From positions 186,001 to 250,000 of the forward strand of contig JAHQIW010000051.1 of assembly GCA_019055375.1 (NCBI GenBank): a DNA stretch of 64,000 nucleotides. Direction: 5' to 3'. The translations under genes and the position numbers were made by a program. The notes beneath the pieces are model-generated. The model ran no database searches and was not told where the DNA came from. It saw only the letters and a list, made by a program, of their open reading frames with translations. This stretch comes from Parelaphostrongylus tenuis (lineage: Eukaryota > Nematoda > Chromadorea > Rhabditida > Metastrongylidae). The first letter of the stretch is position 1, and the number at the start of each line of letters is the position of its first letter. This document shows, piece after piece, positions 56,051 through 64,000 of this stretch.

Positions 56051-58519
56051 AAGCTTCGATAATCCCAAAAAATCAGAAAAATCGCACACTATATTGAATG
56101 TTTACAGCGAGCTCTGAAAAACAGTCGATTGGAAGGAACTTCCTCATGACTGATTCCAAGACAACATTTCTAACACATAGATTTAACGTAAATAAACCAA
56201 ATAGCTGTGAAAAATTGTAAAAGACACAGTTTTTTTTTGTATAAGACACCTCATTATATTCAAATAGCATTCGGACGGCCCGCTAGTCAAGGAATTGTCG
56301 ATACGGAATCACACTGGCAGTGGCAAATCATATTGCATTGAAGCCCAACAAAATCCCTTTCTTTCCGTACAGGCACGAAACTGACTGTTGTGAAGATTTT
56401 CAAACGACTGGTCTTTGGAAGTTCGGGGAAAAGCCAGCCCAGGCAACTTGTGAGACTTTTCATTAGCACTTGAGTTTACGCATAGTTGAAACTCTCATTC
56501 AGATGTTATGGTATCTTCTGATTTGAAGAAAGGAAGACGTTCTTTAATTTCTATCTCTACATGCTATCACAAAGCTCGCATGTTTTATTCGCAATTTTCA
56601 AAAGACCGTCTCATCTAATGGATTAGGGAAGCATTTTTTCTGCACTCAAAAAATCACTTACTTCCACTTTATTCTGAGTACATGGTGGCAGCTGCATACA
56701 TAGATCCCTACGAGGAAAAGCTTTCCGTAACCGAACAAAATCATCTGAAAGCTTTTTTGTATCTATAGCAACACCTACCTGCTAAGTGGTCTTTCAATTA
56801 TCTCTAGAATTTTTGATCCTTACAATGTAGCCGCTTCTTTTCTTTATCTCTTTTCCTCATCTTTTATCCTCACTAAATAGTTAATACTGAGCTATCTATG
56901 TATAAACGCTTGCTTACCCAAGCTTGATGTGCGTATACCGCAGGCACGAAGTGCACTTCGTTGTTTAACGCAAGACAAGTACCGTCCCACCAATGAGCAT
57001 ATCTATACATACTCAAAAGCACGTGGATGTGATGAAGAACGAACGGAAAACGTTTGCAATTAGATACTCTCAAAGGTTGAACACCTCTAAGAATGGTTGA
57101 GCTGCTAGAACGTATATTTGACCTACACAATGGCTCTGCAACAACTCACAGGTGTACCATATTCTTTCTTCTAAATTAAGTCGATATCAAATGCCTAGAA
57201 CTAAAAAGAGGCTGTAAGCACCTAAGAAATTTGTGCTTTTCACACCATAAAAAAACACAAGGCACAAGCTCTTGGCACATAATCTTTATCCTCAATGGAT
57301 TACCCACATTCAAAATTTTCTCTTCATAGCTTGCACACATTTGTTTAGCATTCTATTGGTTACCGAGAAAGGCAAAATGAATATTTTGATTTACCATGGC
57401 AAAATGCAAAAAACGTGGGTGCATATCTCACAGTCCATCCTCACTTGAATTTCTTTTATCAGATAGCGCAGATGTCTAGAATTCTAGGTTGCAATAACTT
57501 CAAGGATGTCAGTTAATAATCAAACATAAAAAGTGTTCCGTTGACAAATTTCTAAACTTCGATAAAGCCAGCCATTCGCCTGTATATAACTCAGTAATTC
57601 TTACAAATATTTCCAGTGTTTGTAAAATTCCTAGGTAACTAAGCAGTGCCATGTCCTGAGGTTTTCGGTCAGAAGCGAATGGAAGAAGACGTTCTAAACT
57701 TGTTTATCGACTCACAATCGTCTTCTGAGCGAAACCGTGTCAGAAGCGGAAAAGAATGAGACGTCTCAACGATAACACGACGACCTCGCTCACAGGGAAC
57801 TTGCGACTCCACCTCCATTGTATGTGATAATGGGCTGTTCCCAGTGGACCATTCGGATTCCGATGCTCAACTGGGATGCGGCCGCCACTGCAACTCGGCG
57901 ATACTGAAGTAGATAGCACTCAGCCCAGACGCCCCACACGAGGTCCAAAGAATCACCGTAGTTCTCTCATGACTGTCTCTTTGACAACTGTAAGCCGATC
58001 ACTATTGTAAGCCAATCATTACCGCTAATTTATTTATTATTGTCTCCTGGCAAGCACTTATTATGTTGTATTCTCAATACTCACTTTCCATTTCTCATTC
58101 CTTTGTCATCACTCGTTTTTTTGATAATGTTGTTATGTATATATAGGCTTGATTGCTTAACTACTACTCCATAGCCTAGCATGTTAGATTAAGTTTTCAA
58201 CAACTACAACGAATCCACTGAATCCTTATCATGCTAAACATAGAATCAATTGAGATCTTCCCTAAACTGTTAGATGTGTGTGATTCTGACGTTTTTTTTG
58301 CTATAATAATGGTAAAAAAATATGAGACTTAATTTTTTTTTGCCTAAAAGTTTGTTAGAAACGCTATTTATTCATATCTTTGTTATATATGAAGCATTTT
58401 GGATGATAGTTTTCGTTGCACTTTGAAGATGACGACTTTTATAACCGAAGAACGACGTCATTTTTTGATTTGCTAATTTTTAGTTTGAATCTAGTAAAAT
58501 CAATGGTAAACTGACGGTG
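56051..58519. other. No gene recognised
   Basis: No supported exon. The GC-richer stretch 57650-57980 (GAGCGAAACCGTGTCAGAAG, GATGCGGCCGCCACTGC) may be part of a dispersed repeat but has no second copy in this window. The open frames 56073-56270, 56287-56469 and 56873-57130 (minus) lack motifs. Confidence 0.4.
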
Positions 58520-59750
58520 CAATGTCGGGAGAGTAAGACGGGCAAGGTGAAGCCTCCTAAAAGCTTCCACCTCAGCTTCGTAAGATTCAATCGGAGATTG
58601 GTCTTTCCAAAAGCGTTGTCAGTAGGTTAACATTCGCTCGGCCAAATTGATGCCTGGTGCTACAAGAACTATGTCATGAACAATGCGAAGATGTTGCAAT
58701 TGGACCGCTGATTTCCACTTCTGTTTGCTCCCATTCTGGTACTCGCATGACGTTTCGTTAGAGTGACAGAGGGTAACCTTGTCGAGATGGTATCGCCTTG
58801 TAAAACTCCTCTTTTTACGTTCATCGTAATATCGCTTCGGTATGGCGATATTTGATCGTGAAATCTTTACATAGGTCACAAAGAATCTTTGTGTGCTGAG
58901 TAGGTATACGTTGACTGTCTACAGCTTTTTCGACTGCTTCTGCTCAAAACTGAATTGTGGCTTTTCTTAATATCGATGATGATACAGAGTGATCTTTTGT
59001 GCATCTGCGAAACTGCAATGAGTTTTGTTATCGGGTGGACTTCTCTCCAGTAATAAATGATTTTCTAAACTCTGCTTATGCCCATTACTGTTCTCCGGCT
59101 AGTGTTCTGCCAATCCTATTGGGTGATCAAGTGTTTATAGTTGGCAGACAGCAATTAGAATGGACGATGAAACTGTCTCAACGTCTCCCTTTTTACTAAT
59201 AGCGCGGTCTTGCTGATCTTGCATTACAGAAACCATGGAACCTGACAGGCAACTAGTGGGAGTAGAGTTAGTGCGCCGATGAGAGCTGTTGGAGGCGCTT
59301 CACCATGTGTTTGAATTTTATCCTGCCTGTACCATAAACTGGTGTATTCTTCATTGGAGAAATAGCCTGACTGCGTTTAGAAGGGAGAGCCGGTGTAACA
59401 ACGAAACCATCCTCTTTGTTTCATATGACATAAAGAGGACGTGGCTATCAAAGAGTTCGGAGTAATACTCATAGATGAAATTCCTTATCTTTCTAGGAGC
59501 TGTAATTGTTCCGTCAGGATGTCAAAACCCAATCATCTAGGTTTCGTAACTGACCAAACCTTGGCGGATTTTAGGAAAGCCTTTTCTCAGATCCCGCTAT
59601 AACTGCTGCTCTTCTGTCTTTCACTATCAGTGACGACGGCCCCGTCTATGTGTTCAAGTGAGCAATCGATTCTACCAATTGAATTTACTCTGTAACAAAC
59701 GATTCTGAAAGTTTTAACGAGACTTTAGTGCCGATTAGAGTGGCCTTCCT
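58520..59750 (-). mobile_element. RTE reverse transcriptase remnant
   Basis: The minus-strand frame 58879-58619 reads QLQHLRIVHDIVLVAPGINLAERMLT, corresponding to KHLRVADDIVLITPNISQAERMLT in the 28.2-31.5 kb RTE (motif C, with the DD altered to HD). Neighbouring frames cover the preceding RT block (complement of GTCACAAAGAATCTTTGTGTGC...) and extend to about 59750. Many stops; an old fragment. Confidence 0.7.
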
Positions 59751-60580
59751 TGACCATACCATGCCTAAAAAGCGTAAGCGCACATTCTGTGCTCAGAAGA
59801 CTACAGAATTTGTGTGTAATGGTAGCGACCTTTATGTGATTGAAGATGTGCACGAAGTGTTGTGTAAAACTGACATGTCACTTGATGAATAAAAGGTAAC
59901 ATCTCTGCATCAAAAGTCACGAAGCGAGTTCTTCATTGATGACTTATTCAGGAGAAGGGGGCACCAAAGTCGTCGCAGTGTAAGGTCATCGTTGTAGTGC
60001 AGTGAAAACATTTAATTTTTACTCGTTCACAATGCGAGCTGGCTTTTCTATGAAAATATCAACTTGAAATAAAGTTACAACAAAAGCTGCAATCCGGCTG
60101 ATTTAATACTTTTTTACATAGAATGATAGAAAAATACTCTTCTATGAGCCAATCAAGTTTCTAACTTCGGTCTCGTTAGTTACCGTAAATTATTCACAGT
60201 TGTAAGAAAACAAAAGAATTAGCAAAAAAAGTTCTCCACATAATGAAGACAAACGACTGAATACTATTGCCCCTAATCATTTCGGATTTGAAAAAGAGGA
60301 ATGCGTGGAGATTCATGTCGGATATAGGTTACACAACACCTTTGTCTAAGGTGAACATTCTGAAGAAATATCTACGAGTAACATCAGCCTTCTCAAATTC
60401 TAAGTGTAAGGCGGGATATAGTTTGATCGATGAGACTGATTGAAATGTAGCGTAGAATAACACTATTAACCCTTATACCTCTGGAAGTATTAAATAAAAC
60501 TTCTAATTTGAAAGTTTGCTATGTTCTTGACTTCATAGATTCTCCAAAATGCAAAAAAAAATTGTTACTTATTATCTAAA
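59751..60580. other. No recognisable feature
   Basis: A plus-strand stretch from 59760 could encode a short frame starting MPKKRKRTFCAQ, but it has no splice context or family match. The remainder is AT-rich and may include the decayed 5' part of the Penelope-like element. Confidence 0.35.
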
Positions 60581-60699
60581 ATCCAGTATTGTTGTGCTTG
60601 AATCGAGTTAAGTGCCTTTTTTGCCACAGCACCTCCAGAACTTTTATGACAAGCACAGATATCGGCAAGAAATATTAATGCAAAAATGACATTCAATTA

Positions 60700-62066
60700 T
60701 TGCTAGGACACATTCCAGCCCATCTGACGAACACTCAGATGTTCCTGGATCGTCTACTTAACGCGAACCCGAACAGCGCGTACGTAATGGAGTCATTCGA
60801 CGTCACTGCTCTATACACCAACGTATCGAATGACTCCGCATTACAAGCCACACATGAGCTTCTGATACAACACCAGGGAGCTGTAAACATGTATGGCTTG
60901 TCGATTGAGCAGTTCATGGTCCTGTTAAAAGAGTGCCTGAACTGCTCAATCTTCAGATGGTCCGCGAAGAATTTCGCACAAATCAGAGGGCTGGCAATGG
61001 GGCAGCGACTGGCGCCTAGCCTAGCGATTGCCTTTATGTCGAAAGTGGAAGCACCAGTGATGGATCTCCGGCCATTACTCTACTGTAGGCATATAGATGA
61101 CTGTTTGGTTATCTGCTCTACTCAAGAAGAGCTAAATAATTGCTTTAGATTGTTGAATGAACAGTCAGAGTATATAAAGTTTACCCGTGAGATACCAAAA
61201 GATCATTGGCTTCCTTTCTTGAACGTGCAAATAAGCTTAAGCGAGAGCGGCTACATCACAAAGTGGTACCGGAAGCCAAGTAGTAAAAATATCCTGGTTC
61301 ACTATCTCTCTTCTCATCCCTCACATACGAAAAAGGCGCTAGTAAAGAACATGTTTCGAACAGCAGCCAGCGTATGTACTGGGGAGGAGCAGAGAGAAGA
61401 ATCCGTGAAATTGGCTCGGGAAATAGCCACTTCTAATGGATATGAATTTGTAGCCCCTCGGCTTAGGTTTAGAGGAAATAGTGCGCCTCCGAACGAAAAC
61501 TCGAATGAAAGGAAAATCCCGTTCGTACTCCTGTTCTTTTCAAATGAGATTAGTACAGCTATAAAACGCTGTTTGAAAAGAGCGGGTTTAGAGCAATCTG
61601 TGTCCATTATTGAAATACCACCGAATACTCTAAAACGCCAACTAGTTCGCAACCGCTTATACGACCGTCTCTGTTTAATGAAAGACTGTAGAAATATGTC
61701 CTAACGGCAGAGACGGTGATTGCACGAGCGTAGGTACAGTCTACCAAATCTCTTGCAAAGCGTGTAGCGATAAATGTATTGGCGAAAACAGGTAGGCCGC
61801 TCTATGCCCGCATAGAAGAACACTTAGCTGATAAGCGTCTTAAAAGACGGAACACCCCGCTAGGGACGCATAGAGAACAGAAACACGACGGAGCTGATTT
61901 TGAGATTGAAGTCACCATCCTTGCGCAGGAACAAAAAACATCAGCGCGAAAACTTCTTGAAGCACTTTGGATTAATACCACCAATCCAACTATGAACCGC
62001 AGGGAGGAATGCCTTGTTATCACACGTGATTTTAGTCAATATGTAAGACTGTTATTTGATAGGTAA
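60700..62066 (+). mobile_element. Penelope-like element: reverse transcriptase + GIY-YIG endonuclease
   Basis: The frame 60700-61704 (334 residues) contains RT motif A ESFDVTALYTNVS, motif B RGLAMGQRLAPSLAIAFM, motif C YCRHIDDCLVI (HIDD in place of the usual YIDD) and the Penelope-typical LPFLNVQI...WYRKPSSKN and HPSHTKKALVKNM. After the stop, 61704-61790 in another frame reads GTVYQISCKACSDKCIGE. The frame 61779-62066 continues GRPLYARIEEHLADK...LEALWI, giving a GIY-YIG endonuclease with a small frameshift inside it. Single-ORF RT-GIY-YIG elements are Penelope-like retroelements. Here the 5' part of the RT (before motif A) is short and the two frames are separated, so it is probably inactive but recent. 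A related fragment lies at 24.0 kb. Confidence 0.9.
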
Positions 62067-62262
62067 GGTGCATTACGAGCCTATGTGATCTCTTTGCGGT
62101 TGTCTCCACTTGAATCATTCAGTGGAACACATATAAAAAGCGGTGAGTATGTTGAGAGTTGATTTTGTGCTTGATGCGATTGAAATCTAGGTGTGGTGAT
62201 TTTTTCTAAAAGAGTATTGGAGGTGTTTGGCTTATTGGATTGCGGACAATTTGACCTTTCCA

Positions 62263-62298
62263 GGCTCTGAAGAAGGCGAACTGCCGAAACGTCAGCTG
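62263..62298 (+). ncRNA. Minimal hammerhead motif at the Penelope-like element's 3' end
   Basis: CTGAAGA at 62267-62273 fits CTGANGA. Stem II is GGC (62275-62277) with GCC (62283-62285), loop GAACT, plus one extra A (62274). GAAA is at 62286-62289, then CGTC with a one-pair stem III and the canonical GTC cleavage triplet (62291-62293). GGCT (62263-62266) pairs with AGCT (62294-62297) as stem I. Penelope-like elements are known to carry such minimal hammerheads in their terminal regions. Stems are very short, so activity would probably need a dimer (inference). Confidence 0.6.
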
Positions 62299-62339
62299 TG
62301 AATAAATTTTATTGTAACACCTCGTGTTTTGCTTAAAGA

Positions 62340-63020
62340 AGAAAAACAGTAATTATATTAATGCAAAAAGTTTTTTGAAAGCCAGATATGAATTCAGTCC
62401 TCTGAATCTTCACTAGGTCAGCGATGGTCGGTTATGTGATCAAAAATAGGACGCCCGGCAACCTAGAAAATCAAGGCTTTTATTAGAATTTAACAAATAT
62501 AGTATGGAAGACTCTCCTTAATCCTTCAAAAAGAAAACCGACACTGAACCAGATGCAATGTTGACTGTTTGTTGGGACCCTTCCTTAATTCTCAACTGAT
62601 TTACAGTTAAAGCTAATTCATCTTGAAAAGTATAATTTGCACAACAACAAGGTAGATGTGATTGTTGCTAAGATATGATACATGTGATAAATACTCACGT
62701 CTGATTCAATGGTGGGCCAAGATTAAAAAAAAAAGGATCCAGCTGGAAGCAACAGTCAAGAATACTTCTGCACTTATGCCTAGATTCACTTTTGATGGTA
62801 GACTAAGTCAAGGTATAGACACTGTTTGAAGGAAGGTTCCTTGAGCCCCTAAACATGTTACTTTCTTTGAATTTAGTACACCCCAGCTTAAAAAGAGTAC
62901 GGAGGCATATTTGTTTTTTTATCTCGAATAGACATGCATTGTTATGTTTTGATGATTCTCTTTAATCTTCATTACTATTCCATCTACGATCATGCAAAAA
63001 AAAAAACAGTTATGATCGGT
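62340..63020. other. No recognisable feature
   Basis: AT-rich sequence between the Penelope-like element and the CAP pseudogene. No repeat or gene was recognised. Confidence 0.4.
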
Positions 63021-63021
63021 A

Positions 63022-63870
63022 TACTTCGGTTTAATGCGGAGCGCTTCATCGCGGCTACATTTGCATTCGTCGCATTTGCAATCGCCGTCGGTTTAACACG
63101 GCTCTCCCATTGTGTAAATTATACTTCCTATTCTTTCCACTAAGAAATTGTAGTAAATACAGGATGATCAGATAGAATTCTTTTTATTTAACCGCTTTGA
63201 GCGATGGCATGATGTTATAGTTATACCCAGTAATGTAGAGTGATTTCAAAACTTTTTCGTTAGGCGGGACTGGAACCCGCATGTCATTTTATCTGGAGGC
63301 GCTACTCCAGCCCATTGCACTACTGACACCCATTTTACCATCACTTTTTCTACGCTAAAACCATACATTTGATCATTCAATGTCGATGCCGACTACTTGG
63401 GCCACACCGCTGACGGTTGTTGCTGACAGATAGATCCGTTGTAGCGTAGGAAGAGTTATGGCAAAAGTGGCGTCAGTAGCAACGAGTCAGACCACGCGGT
63501 TCCGAATAGAGTCAAATCGGATTCGAACCCCGGCCAACGCAAGTTTTGCACATTACTTTACATCACTGGGTCTCGTTGAGTACTTTGTTCCAAAGTGGTT
63601 TCAAAAAGCAATTATAACGTACGGAGGAGATTCATAGCAGACAGCATTTGTCTTATTCGGGCACACTTCAATGCCAGATCCCAGATTGCATGTATGATTC
63701 CACATCATCTTGAGAAAAATTATAATTTCGATTTACGGAGTATTTCAAGAGACTTCAAAGAAAAAATGCGTACTGCAGTATAAGTAAAAAGTTAGCCCCT
63801 AACTATGAGCATTTTGAGCATTCTCGCCGCTTTTGCTGTCTTGCCGTTGCTATCAAGAGCCGTCAGTGAT
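63022..63870 (-). pseudogene. Decayed fourth CAP (ASP) gene, interrupted by a foldback element
   Basis: Minus strand, pieces in gene order. The exon 4 remnant is 63870-63809 (62 nt against 82, with a stop; ending AAAGCGGCGAGAATGCTCAAAATG). The last few codons of exon 6 (TATACTGCA) lie near 63780-63774. Exon 7 is 63708-63623 (86 nt as in the intact genes, MMWNHTCNLGSGIEVCPNKT). Exon 8 is 63139-63022, with frame loss at its start, TAA where the paralogues have Lys after GEPC, and Arg for the Cys before IKP. Exons 1-3, 5 and most of 6 are missing, or lie beyond the window for exons 1-3. The foldback at 63172-63573 sits in what was intron 7. Confidence 0.85.
63172..63573. repeat. Head-to-head tRNA-like foldback element inside the CAP pseudogene
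   Basis: GAATTCTTTTTATTTAACCGC at the left matches the arm of the 37.1 kb copy. Inside are a minus-strand tRNA-like half (GGCGGGACTGGAACCCGCATG, then TTGCACTACTGAC) and a plus-strand half (GTCAGTAGCAACGAG; GATTCGAACCCCGG). The inner ends TACCCAGTAATGTAGAGTGAT and TTACTTTACATCACTGGGT are complementary. Confidence 0.78.
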
Positions 63871-64000
63871 CCATAATCCAAAAAAGTGCTCTTTAATATT
63901 GTAGAAAATTTTCAGTTCCAAAGTTTTTTTTGAGACTGGACAAATGTGATATTTCATCGAAATAATTAACGAGATGCTTATTAGGTTCATGAAGAACATT

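Overview
The window looks like nuclear DNA of a parasitic strongylid nematode, most probably a hookworm (Ancylostoma/Necator type). The evidence is many short exons with GT...AG introns and TTTCAG-like acceptors, a tandem family of secreted CAP (ASP/SCP-TAPS, 'activation-associated secreted protein') genes, and dense nematode-type transposons (RTE, Penelope-like, Tc1/mariner, tRNA-derived SINEs). The species is inferred, not proven. Bacterial features (operons, CRISPR, ribosome binding sites) are absent.

Layout. (1) 1-22.4 kb, + strand: a long, intron-rich gene of the LBP/BPI/CETP lipid-binding family. Thirteen phase-compatible exons encode about 477 residues, and the 5' end lies outside the window or is unrecognised. 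Its introns hold a foldback element, SINEs, mariner and Tc1/mariner remnants, a 58-bp perfect inverted-repeat MITE and an RTE remnant. (2) 26.9-27.7 kb, - strand: the 3' four exons of a STAR-family (KH + QUA2, quaking/GLD-1-like) RNA-binding protein. (3) 28.2-31.5 kb, - strand: an RTE-type non-LTR retrotransposon with APE endonuclease and reverse transcriptase, frame-broken. (4) 33.4-63.9 kb: a CAP gene cluster. Gene 1 is at 33.4-35.1 (+), gene 2 at 42.7-44.7 (-, two single-base insertions), gene 3 at 50.9-52.3 (-, intact) and a decayed fourth copy at 63.0-63.9 (-). All three complete copies share eight exons: a 9-codon signal-peptide exon, a Thr/Pro mucin-like repeat exon of very different length in each paralogue, then a single CAP domain and a Cys-rich tail. 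(5) Between the CAP genes: hammerhead-ribozyme-like repeats (39.4-47.7 kb), head-to-head tRNA-like foldback elements, SINEs, mariner remnants, and at 60.7-62.3 kb a Penelope-like element whose 3' end carries a minimal hammerhead motif.

How the genes relate. The CAP genes are paralogues sharing exon lengths, phases and unusual AAG/GAG acceptors, so they arose by local duplication followed by inversion and expansion of the stalk repeats. The BPI-like and STAR genes are unrelated neighbours. The most interesting material is (a) the hammerhead-bearing repeats, one of which keeps every core position, and (b) the CAP cluster with rapidly changing O-glycosylation-prone stalks.

All exon boundaries were derived by hand from splice signals, reading phase and comparison between paralogues. 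No alignment, folding or database search was run.
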